This document shows, piece by piece, positions 1 through 7,359 of a DNA stretch of 64,000 bases. Position 1 is the first letter of the stretch; every line of letters starts with the position of its first letter. The notes under the pieces are model-generated. The model searched no databases and was not told the DNA's origin. It was given only the letters and a program-made list of their open reading frames with translations. This DNA comes from Chitinophaga sp. H8 (GTDB lineage Bacteria; Bacteroidota; Bacteroidia; Chitinophagales; Chitinophagaceae), in the NCBI RefSeq assembly GCF_040567655.1, contig NZ_JBEXAC010000001.1, positions 1,116,001 through 1,180,000 on the forward strand. The letters are read 5' to 3'. Both the position numbers and the translations under genes were made by a program.

Positions 1-10
1 CCGTTTTTTT

Positions 11-314
11 TAGCTTTTAGCCTTTAGCTGTTAGCTTAATGCAGCGGATGATCCCGTTTTGCTGAAAAATCCGGACAAGGTACCGAAATGCCCCTTACGC
101 CTACCTTGACCTATGGTTGAAGCATAGTTGGAGCATAGTTAAAGCATAGTTAAAGCATAGATAGAGTATGAAGAGTGCATGAAAGGCTATGAAACAGGAT
201 ACGGCAAAAAATGCACTATGATGCAATATTTCCCCATAAATAAACAATCTGCCAAAAATTAATCAATATTAAATCATTCGCTGCATTAAGCTAACAGCTA
301 AAGGCTAAAAGCTA
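11..314. repeat. 36-bp perfect inverted repeat flanking a 232-bp non-coding segment
   Basis: Bases 11-46 are the exact reverse complement of bases 279-314, giving 36-bp perfect arms around a 232-bp interior (47-278). The arms are built from degenerate heptads of the form AGCTNTT, and more heptads run on to about 330 beside the right arm. The interior has no convincing ORF and holds four 11-bp direct repeats (121-164). The right arm lies just beyond the stop codon of the minus-strand MFS gene at 326. The arrangement could be a MITE-like element, an invertible segment or a large hairpin; the sequence alone does not decide. The left context is cut off by the window edge. Confidence 0.85.
121..164. 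repeat. Four tandem 11-bp repeats (AGCATAGTTAA-like)
   Basis: Four consecutive 11-bp units start at 121, 132, 143 and 154. The middle two are identical (agcatagttaa); the first ends in gg and the last reads agcatagatag. The period is close to one helical turn, as in iteron-like or cooperative binding arrays. They lie inside the 36-bp inverted repeat. No function can be assigned. Confidence 0.8.
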
Positions 315-325
315 AAAGCTAAAAA

Positions 326-1624
326 CTAAAGTTTCTCCTTATCCAGAAAAGAAGTGTGTTTGGTGTCTTTAGTTACGATGTATACGATCAGGGAAATGAA
401 GATACAGCCGGTCACATACCAGTAAAACAGGGATTCGTGCCCGATGTTTTTGAAGTAAAGGGCGATATACTCTGCCGAACCGCCAAATACGGCAACGGTG
501 AGCGCATAGGGGAGGCCTACCCCTAATGCCCGTACTTCTGCCGGAAACATTTCCGCTTTCACCACCGCGCAGATGGAGGTATACCCGCTTACGATAATGA
601 GAGCGCTCAGGATCAGCCAGAAAGCACTCCAGGCGGAATTAGTTTGACTGATAGCGGTTAGAATGGGAACTGTCAGTAAGGTGCCCAATACTCCAAAGCC
701 GATAAGTAAGGGTTTACGTCCGTATTTATCTGATAACCAGCCAAATAGCGGCTGCAGGAAAGCATAGATCAGCATCAGGCAAAAAACAACCTGTGTAGCA
801 GTATCCTTGGTCATATGTACGGTATTAACCAGGAATTTCTGCATATAGGTGGTATAGGTATAGAAGGCGAGGGTACCCCCCAGGGTAAGCCCTACTACGG
901 TAATAACTGCCCGCGGATGCTTTTTTATCAATACCATTACAGAACCACGTTTTTCTTTAGACTGGGAAGGTGCCTGAGGGGCAGATTCTTCCATGTGGCG
1001 CCGCATATAAAGGGCAAATAAGGCCAGCACAGCACCTATCACAAAAGGGATACGCCATCCCCAATCCTGTAATTGTTCAGGTGTCAGAAACACTTTCTGC
1101 AACAACAATTGTATACCCAGGGCTACCAGTTGTCCGCCTATCAGGGTTACGTATTGGAAGCTGGAGTAAAAGCCCCGCCGGTTGGCTGTTGCTACTTCAC
1201 TCAGGTAGGTAGCGGAGGTGCCGTATTCTCCTCCCACACTTAAACCTTGTAGTAACCGTGCCAGCAGTAACAGTACGGGCGCAGCGATGCCGATGGTATG
1301 GTAAGCAGGGGTAAGTGCAATCAGCAGGGAGCCTAATGACATCAGTAATACCGATAAGGTCATGGCTGCTTTGCGGCCGGTACGGTCGGCAATGCGGCCA
1401 AACAGCCAGCCGCCTATAGGCCGCATGAGGAAGCCCGCAGCAAATATGGCAGCCGTATTCATGAGTTGTGCGGTACTATTCCCCTCCGGGAAAAATACAG
1501 GCGCAAAGTAAAGTGCAAAGGCGGTATAGGCATACCAGTCGTACCATTCCACCAGGTTACCGATAGATCCCATGAAAATGGCCTTGATCCGCCATTTATT
1601 ACTGTGTACAGTGCTGTTTGTCAT
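326..1624 (-). CDS. MFS transporter, metabolite:H+ symporter (KgtP/ProP-like)
   Basis: This 432-residue inner-membrane protein has about 12 hydrophobic segments and is of normal length for the MHS branch of the major facilitator superfamily. Diagnostic features are the N-terminal EWYDWY motif (residues 26-31), the loop 2-3 signature GRIADRTGRKA (76-86) and its second-half counterpart GWLSDKYGRKP near residue 300. Family members import dicarboxylates such as 2-oxoglutarate, or osmolytes such as proline and betaine, with protons. The actual substrate cannot be read from the sequence. The ATG at 1624 gives the usual short hydrophilic N-terminus before TM1. It stands alone on the minus strand, divergent from the cold-shock gene, and its 3' end abuts the inverted repeat. 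Confidence 0.9.
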   Translation of the reverse strand: MTNSTVHSNKWRIKAIFMGSIGNLVEWYDWYAYTAFALYFAPVFFPEGNSTAQLMNTAAIFAAGFLMRPIGGWLFGRIADRTGRKAAMTLSVLLMSLGSLLIALTPAYHTIGIAAPVLLLLARLLQGLSVGGEYGTSATYLSEVATANRRGFYSSFQYVTLIGGQLVALGIQLLLQKVFLTPEQLQDWGWRIPFVIGAVLALFALYMRRHMEESAPQAPSQSKEKRGSVMVLIKKHPRAVITVVGLTLGGTLAFYTYTTYMQKFLVNTVHMTKDTATQVVFCLMLIYAFLQPLFGWLSDKYGRKPLLIGFGVLGTLLTVPILTAISQTNSAWSAFWLILSALIIVSGYTSICAVVKAEMFPAEVRALGVGLPYALTVAVFGGSAEYIALYFKNIGHESLFYWYVTGCIFISLIVYIVTKDTKHTSFLDKEKL

Positions 1625-1867
1625 ATGCTGGCTGATAAAAGAGGCTGCAAAATAGCCATGTATTCCGTTTTTTTAACTTTTATTAGGTTTTTCCAAATTT
1701 AGTATTACCTTTAATTACTTCTTAAGAAGGATTGTATCTCAATCTGTATGTAATTTTCCTCTTTTACATCCTCACTGTTTTTACATTTTTCTTGAAAGTC
1801 AGACTGAAATAACTATTTAACAAGGATAGCAGTTTGTTTAAAATGTTCACAATTAATAATTAATATA

Positions 1868-2059
1868 ATGCAAACAGGAGTAGTGAAATTTTTTAATGAA
1901 GCAAAAGGATTTGGATTCATTAAAATAGATGAAACCGGTCAGGAAATTTTTGTTCATATTTCCGGCGTTAAAGAAAACATCGGTGAAAATGACAAAGTTG
2001 TTTTCGACGTTGAAAGAGGTAAAAAAGGTTTAAACGCGGTAAACGTTAGACTGGCATAA
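1868..2059 (+). CDS. Cold-shock domain protein
   Basis: This 63-residue single-domain protein is the normal size for CspA-type nucleic-acid-binding proteins. RNP1 is KGFGFI (residues 13-18) and RNP2 is IFVHI (27-31), the aromatic faces that bind single-stranded RNA or DNA. Members act in the cytoplasm as RNA chaperones or transcription antiterminators. The ATG follows an AT-rich leader with no Shine-Dalgarno. The gene is monocistronic, with a clear intrinsic terminator about 100 bases downstream. Codon use (many AAA and GAA codons) fits a highly expressed gene. Cold induction cannot be inferred from sequence. Confidence 0.95.
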   Translation: MQTGVVKFFNEAKGFGFIKIDETGQEIFVHISGVKENIGENDKVVFDVERGKKGLNAVNVRLA

Positions 2060-2155
2060 CTATTATTATAATGCCATTACGCTCGTTACTTTATTAACAA
2101 AGAATACATTCAGTAAGGCTGATAAAATAGTTACGAACAAGTCCGAAAGGATTTC

Positions 2156-2192
2156 AAAAGCTGTACCATCACTGGTACAGCTTTTCTTTTTT
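2156..2192 (+). terminator. Rho-independent terminator after the cold-shock gene
   Basis: A perfect 12-bp stem (2156-2167 with 2174-2185, ending in GTACC/GGTAC) closes a 6-base loop and is followed by ctttttt (2186-2192). It separates the cold-shock gene from the helicase gene starting at 2281. The A-rich 5' side may let it work in both directions. Confidence 0.9.
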
Positions 2193-2280
2193 AATACGTA
2201 GGATGACGGGGCCGGCAGCGTGTTCCCTTTGGCTGCTCCCTGATCTTTTTGTATCTTCGCTCTTTTAATTTTTTCGCAGT

Positions 2281-4485
2281 ATGCCCCAACCGGATAATAC
2301 AAATACCATCTTTCACCTGGCGGCAGATTTTATAAACCATACTAACCGCCATATCTTCCTGACCGGTAAAGCGGGCACAGGGAAAACTACTTTCCTCAAA
2401 TACATTAAAGAGCATACCCGCAAAAATACAGTGGTAATCGCACCTACCGGTGTAGCTGCAATTAACGCTGGCGGCGTAACGATGCACTCGTTTTTCCAGC
2501 TGCCTTTTGGGCCTTTTATTCCTGGTACCAAACGGGGCTTTTCAGGAGATAATACCACCGATAAACATACCTTATTCCGGAATATCCGTTTCACCAGTGA
2601 CAAGAAAGCCCTTTTGCAGGAAATGGAACTGCTCATCATTGATGAAGTGAGTATGGTACGCTGTGATATGCTGGATGCCATGGACCAGATCCTCCGTTAC
2701 TTCCGCAATAAACCATTATTGCCTTTTGGCGGGGTACAGGTATTGTACATCGGAGATCTTTTCCAGTTGCCTCCTGTAGTGCCTGAAGCAGAATGGCAGA
2801 TCTTACGTGAATATTATAACAGCGGATTCTTTTTTGATGCAAAGGTGGTAGAACAGGTACCACCACTGTATATTGAACTGAAGAAGATCTACCGGCAAAA
2901 TGAAGCTGAATTTATTGAGGTATTGAACCGGGTCAGGAATAGTGAAATAACTGCAGAAGACCTACAGGTTTTGAACCGCCGTTATCATCCGCAGTTTACA
3001 GGAGAAGGCGGGCAGTTCATTGTACTTACCACTCATAACCGGAAAGCAGATGAAATCAACGCCGGCAGACTGGCGGCGATGCCGGGGCCTGTCTATAAAT
3101 TTGAAGGAAAGATAGACGGAGAATTCAGTGATAAAGCGTTGCCTACGGAAATGGTGCTGCAATTAAAACCAGGTGCGCAGGTGATGTTCCTGAAAAATGA
3201 TATTGCAGAACCACGCCGTTATTATAACGGTAAAATTACAACGGTAAAAAGTATCAATGACAGCCAGATATCTGTAATACTGGCCGACTCCAACGAAGAG
3301 CTTTTTCTGGAAAAAGAAACCTGGCGGAATATCCGTTATACTTTTAATAAAGAAAATGATAGCATAGAAGAAGAAGAGCTGGGCAGCTTTACCCAGTTCC
3401 CGATACGCCTGGCCTGGGCGATTACCATCCATAAAAGCCAGGGGCTCACTTTTGAAAAAGCCATTATTGATGCAGGGTATGCTTTTGCACCGGGACAGGT
3501 ATATGTGGCATTGAGCCGGTGTACCTCACTGGAAGGACTGGTATTGCATTCCAGGATCAACTTCAGCAGCATAAAAACCGATTTGCAGGTAATGGATTTT
3601 GCACAAAAAGAAACAGCTGCAAATGAGTTGGTCGTATTGCTGGAAATAGAGCGGAAAGTTTTCTGGGCTGGGAGCATGTTGCGCGTATTTGACTGGTACC
3701 GGCTGCAAACTACGTTACGTAGTCATATGGCCTGGTTGCAGGATAGAAAGCTGCCGGACCTGGATGGGCCGCTGCAATTGAGCCGCCAGCTGATTGGTAA
3801 AGCGGAAGAAATGCAGGAAGTAAGTACCCGTTTTTGCCAGCAGTTACAAACATTGCTTGATAATGCGGTGCAAACCGGCGAACCCGGCCTGATGGAGCAT
3901 CGGGTAAGCAAAGCCATCGCTTATTTTACAGAAGCTATTTACGAAGGACTGATCCGGCCTTTAAGACAACATGCTGCTGGTATCAAGCCAGACGCAAAAT
4001 GGAAAAAATACCTGGCGCAGCTGAGTGGATTAGAAGGCGATTTTTGGGCTAAGCTGCAGTCGATCTGGGAGGCTTCCTATGGTGATATGACTTTTAATAA
4101 AGGGCTGAAAGATTATAGCTTATTGCGCGAAGAAGTTGCAAAAGTATTGCCTCCGCCGGCTAAAAAGAAAAAGGCGGAAGTGGGCAGCAGCCGGAAAGGA
4201 ACACTGGAACTGTTTTTGGGCGGTAAGAGCCTGAAGGAAATAGCGGCTTTACGCCAACTGGCAGAAAGTACCATTGAGAGCCACCTGATGCAGTGCGTAA
4301 ATGCAGGTGAACTGGAATTGGAACGTTTTGTTTCTAAAGAAAAAATAAACATCATCCTGCCTCATATAAAAGAGCTGGGCGCTACAGCTGCCGGGCCGGT
4401 AAAAGAACGGCTGGGAGCAGTCGCCAGTTATGCAGAGATCAGAGCTGTACAACAACATTATATGAGGACCAGCGAGGTAAAATAA
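2281..4485 (+). CDS. PIF1/RecD2-like SF1 helicase with C-terminal HTH
   Basis: This 734-residue protein is predicted to be an ATP-dependent 5'-3' DNA helicase of superfamily 1B. The Walker A motif GKAGTGKTT is at residues 29-37 and the Walker B-type stretch LIIDEVSM at about 118-125. A UvrD_C_2-like motif, AITIHKSQGLTFEKA, comes later, followed by VYVALSRC. The C-terminal part adds a charged linker (PPPAKKKKAE) and an HTH-like segment at about 634-670 (GTLELFLGGKSLKEIA). That segment resembles the HTH domain found at RecQ C-termini and is common in Bacteroidota members. Probable roles are genome maintenance and fork or R-loop processing. The stop is 5 bases before the next gene, which suggests co-transcription. 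Confidence 0.9.
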   Translation: MPQPDNTNTIFHLAADFINHTNRHIFLTGKAGTGKTTFLKYIKEHTRKNTVVIAPTGVAAINAGGVTMHSFFQLPFGPFIPGTKRGFSGDNTTDKHTLFRNIRFTSDKKALLQEMELLIIDEVSMVRCDMLDAMDQILRYFRNKPLLPFGGVQVLYIGDLFQLPPVVPEAEWQILREYYNSGFFFDAKVVEQVPPLYIELKKIYRQNEAEFIEVLNRVRNSEITAEDLQVLNRRYHPQFTGEGGQFIVLTTHNRKADEINAGRLAAMPGPVYKFEGKIDGEFSDKALPTEMVLQLKPGAQVMFLKNDIAEPRRYYNGKITTVKSINDSQISVILADSNEELFLEKETWRNIRYTFNKENDSIEEEELGSFTQFPIRLAWAITIHKSQGLTFEKAIIDAGYAFAPGQVYVALSRCTSLEGLVLHSRINFSSIKTDLQVMDFAQKETAANELVVLLEIERKVFWAGSMLRVFDWYRLQTTLRSHMAWLQDRKLPDLDGPLQLSRQLIGKAEEMQEVSTRFCQQLQTLLDNAVQTGEPGLMEHRVSKAIAYFTEAIYEGLIRPLRQHAAGIKPDAKWKKYLAQLSGLEGDFWAKLQSIWEASYGDMTFNKGLKDYSLLREEVAKVLPPPAKKKKAEVGSSRKGTLELFLGGKSLKEIAALRQLAESTIESHLMQCVNAGELELERFVSKEKINIILPHIKELGATAAGPVKERLGAVASYAEIRAVQQHYMRTSEVK

Positions 4486-4490
4486 ATCAT

Positions 4491-5513
4491 ATGGCTAGTG
4501 GTAAATTAAAGCTGAGTGTACTGGATCAGTCACCCATCAGAAAAGGAAGTAATGCAGTAGAAGCCTTGAAAGAAAGTGTGCAACTGGCAAAGTTGACAGA
4601 TACACTGGGATATACCCGTTACTGGTTATCCGAACATCATAATACCCGAAGTCTGGCAGGTGCTTCACCTGAAATACTGATAGCCCGTCTGGCGGGAGAA
4701 ACAAAGCACCTCCGTGTTGGTTCCGGTGGGGTTATGCTGCCTAATCACAGTACCCTGAAAGTAGCAGAAAACTTCCGCTTGCTGGAAGCATTATTTCCGG
4801 GACGAATAGACCTGGGGATTGGTCGCGCACCCGGCGGAGACCGGCTCACATCGCATGTGCTGAACCCTTCCAATACCTTTAATCCCAGCGACTTTGTACA
4901 ACAGGTAAAAGATCTGGAAGCATACCTAACGGATACGGTTACACCTGGTTCGGTACATGAAAAAGTAAAGGCAATTCCTCATATTGATACAGTGCCTGAT
5001 TTGTGGATGCTGACCTCCAGCGGAGAAAGTGGATTGTTGGCGGCACATTTTGGAATGGCCTTGTCATTTGCGCATTTTATCTATCCGGTGGGTGGGCCCA
5101 AAGCGGTACAGGCTTACCGGCAACAATTCAGGCCTTCTGAAAGACTGGCACATCCCCAGGCCAGTGTGGGGATCTTCGTTTTTTGTGCAGATACCCAGGA
5201 AAAGGCGGAAGAACTGCAGGCAGTCATGGATTTCCGCCTGCTGAGCCTGGAAAAAGGCCTGGCGGACAGGCAGTTCTCTTATGAAGATATTAAAGGATAT
5301 GCCTATACGCCTGCTGAACTGGAAAGGGTAGCAGCTAACCGGGGCCGTATGGTAGCCGGTACACCGGAGCATGTGAAAGACCGGCTGGAACACCTGGCGG
5401 CAGCTTATCAGGTAGATGAAATCGTAATAGCTACGATTACCGACCAACTGGCAGACAGATTACATTCCTATGAACTGCTGGCCACTGCATTTGACCTGGA
5501 AAGAAAAGCATAA
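4491..5513 (+). CDS. LLM-class flavin-dependent oxidoreductase
   Basis: This 340-residue protein has the luciferase-like monooxygenase TIM-barrel fold. Family marks include LSVLDQSPI at the N-terminus, YWLSEHHN (about residues 43-50), the LRVGSGGVMLPNHS stretch around residue 80, and FPGRIDLGIGRAPGGD near residues 103-118. It matches the common LLM subgroup of about 330 residues found widely in bacteria, which probably uses FMNH2 and O2; the physiological substrate is unknown. It starts 5 bases after the helicase stop, so the two are probably co-transcribed. Nothing in the context points to light production or to a specific pathway. Confidence 0.85.
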   Translation: MASGKLKLSVLDQSPIRKGSNAVEALKESVQLAKLTDTLGYTRYWLSEHHNTRSLAGASPEILIARLAGETKHLRVGSGGVMLPNHSTLKVAENFRLLEALFPGRIDLGIGRAPGGDRLTSHVLNPSNTFNPSDFVQQVKDLEAYLTDTVTPGSVHEKVKAIPHIDTVPDLWMLTSSGESGLLAAHFGMALSFAHFIYPVGGPKAVQAYRQQFRPSERLAHPQASVGIFVFCADTQEKAEELQAVMDFRLLSLEKGLADRQFSYEDIKGYAYTPAELERVAANRGRMVAGTPEHVKDRLEHLAAAYQVDEIVIATITDQLADRLHSYELLATAFDLERKA

Positions 5514-5549
5514 GTTACGTATTTATTCCTTTTAATATTGAAATTATTA

Positions 5550-5557
5550 TATATTTG
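5550..5557 (+). promoter_or_regulatory. Possible Bacteroidota -7 box (TATATTTG)
   Basis: The octamer TATATTTG fits the TAnnTTTG -7 consensus of Bacteroidota sigma-A promoters and lies 46 bases before the ATG at 5603. No TTG at the expected -33 spacing is visible, so the call rests on the -7 match alone. Confidence 0.3.
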
Positions 5558-5602
5558 TTAGCGTAGGAACAATGCCGATAGGTAAATACTAATTACAATG
5601 CT

Positions 5603-5905
5603 ATGCCTGCTGGAAAACCCACCGGAAAAGTCAGGGAAATTGACAAAGCACGATTGAAGTTCTGGAAAGAAGCATATCCAAAGTTTTCCTTTGAGGAAAA
5701 GGTGAGCCATTGGGCGGGTACCTTACTACGGCGTATGCGCTGGAACGCCGATAGCGGCGCAGATGAATATGCTATATTTACCGCTAAATGGTATGCTGCT
5801 ACGAAAGCGGATGAACCGGAAATAGACCGGATCATGGACAGCATATTTGAAAATCACTGGAAAGATGGCAACCGCGAAGAATACGGGAAGCGTATCCGTT
5901 TATAA
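5603..5905 (+). CDS. Small hypothetical protein (100 aa)
   Basis: This 100-residue soluble protein is highly charged and rich in Trp, Lys and Glu; I do not recognise its family. It reads as a compact, probably helical domain (AYPKFSFEEKVSHWAGTLL, then acidic C-terminal helices). It has no signal peptide or membrane segment. The frame is open with ordinary codon use, no convincing antisense gene is present, and a possible -7 box lies upstream, which supports a real gene. A second ATG at 5598 is out of frame. It stands alone between the LLM oxidoreductase and the rhamnose locus. Confidence 0.6.
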   Translation: MPAGKPTGKVREIDKARLKFWKEAYPKFSFEEKVSHWAGTLLRRMRWNADSGADEYAIFTAKWYAATKADEPEIDRIMDSIFENHWKDGNREEYGKRIRL

Positions 5906-6149
5906 CCCCTGCATTCAAATCATCCGCTTAACAACCGTATTTAATACGCCTGTTCCCCGTTATTATTACCCCGGAAAAATATCTCCATCCAATAGGTAGG
6001 CATAGGATAGTTGCCTGTTACCCATTAACTACATTTGAGCAGGTAATGAATCTGTTAGCTGCACATGGCCTGAAACTTTTAAGTGACTTGCCCGGCCGTT
6101 AAAATGTACTTACCGGTTATGAACTGATACCATTTAATTCCACACAAGT

Positions 6150-7208
6150 ATGCAAGCAATTTTAGGCGTCATTTTTCATTTTATCGGTGGCTTTGCTTCC
6201 GGCAGTTTTTACATCCCTTTTAAGAAAGTTAAAAACTGGGCCTGGGAAAGTTATTGGATAGTAGGCGGATTCTTTTCCTGGCTGATTGTTCCTTTTCTGG
6301 CAGCATGGATTACGGTTCCCGATTTTTTAAAGATTATTGGTCAAACAGAAAGTGAAACCCTTTTCTGGACTTATTTCATGGGGGTATTATGGGGTATCGG
6401 AGGACTTACCTTCGGCCTGGCGATGAGATACCTGGGTATGTCACTGGGGATGTCTGTAGCCCTGGGTTACACGTCTGCTTTTGGGGCATTGATTCCACCT
6501 ATTTACCGTGACCTGTTTACCAGTAATACGGAACATACATTTACCGCAATGCTGCATAGCAACAGTGGCCTGATGGTACTGGCCGGCGTGGCAGTATGTT
6601 TATTGGGTATTGCGATCTGCGGAAAAGCAGGTGTGATGAAAGAAAGAGAACTGTCTGATGAACAAAAGAAGGAAGGAATACAGGAATTTAATTTATCAAA
6701 AGGGCTGATCGTAGCTACTATTTCCGGTATCCTGAGTGCCTGTTTCAATTTTGGTATCGAAGCCGGAAAACCAATGGCAGCAGTGGCTGTAGAAATGGGA
6801 GGAAACCCTTTATTCCAGAACAATGTGATCTTTGTGGTGTTGTTATGGGGAGGACTTACCACCAACCTGCTGTGGTGTGTACTGCTGAATATCCGCAATA
6901 AGAGCTTTGGAGATTACACCAATAAGAAAACCCCACTGGTAGGAAACTATTTCTTTGCCGCGCTGGCAGGTACTACCTGGTTTTTTCAGTTTTTCTTTTA
7001 TGGTATGGGAGAAAGTAAGCTGGGCAATGGCGCCAGCTCCTGGATCCTGCATATGGCATTTATCATTCTCATCTCCAGTCTGTGGGGCTTTACCTTGCGG
7101 GAGTGGAAAGGAGTAAGCAAGGCTACATTTAAAACCATTCTGGCCGGTGTGCTTGTCATTATGCTGTCTGTAATGCTGGTGGGCTATGGCAACTCGCTGA
7201 ATGATTAA
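6150..7208 (+). CDS. rhaT: L-rhamnose:H+ symporter RhaT
   Basis: This 352-residue inner-membrane protein has about ten hydrophobic segments and is close in length to E. coli RhaT (344 aa). The N-terminus (GVIFHFIGGFASGSFYIPFK, then WAWESYWIVGG) and the internal GGLTFGLAMRYLGMSLGMSVALG are typical of the RhaT family within the drug/metabolite transporter superfamily. It imports L-rhamnose with a proton. It is the first gene of the rhamnose block, 151 bases upstream of the aldolase/dehydrogenase gene, and all downstream catabolic genes share its strand. A central soluble loop (KERELSDEQKKEG) is also usual. Confidence 0.93.
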   Translation: MQAILGVIFHFIGGFASGSFYIPFKKVKNWAWESYWIVGGFFSWLIVPFLAAWITVPDFLKIIGQTESETLFWTYFMGVLWGIGGLTFGLAMRYLGMSLGMSVALGYTSAFGALIPPIYRDLFTSNTEHTFTAMLHSNSGLMVLAGVAVCLLGIAICGKAGVMKERELSDEQKKEGIQEFNLSKGLIVATISGILSACFNFGIEAGKPMAAVAVEMGGNPLFQNNVIFVVLLWGGLTTNLLWCVLLNIRNKSFGDYTNKKTPLVGNYFFAALAGTTWFFQFFFYGMGESKLGNGASSWILHMAFIILISSLWGFTLREWKGVSKATFKTILAGVLVIMLSVMLVGYGNSLND

Positions 7209-7359
7209 TGGGTGATATGCAGTGTAAAGCTGCAGCATCAGATAGAAGTAGTATATACATCATGTAACAACAGGCTTAAAGCTTTATTAGAAAGTTTTCG
7301 GCTTATCAGATACAATTGGCTTAAGTGCCGACTATTATTAAAAAATATAACACAATCAT

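Noticed and set aside
2313..4458. Several minus-strand ORFs inside the helicase gene
   Set aside because: They mirror the codon pattern of the plus-strand gene and show no domain, so they are shadows.
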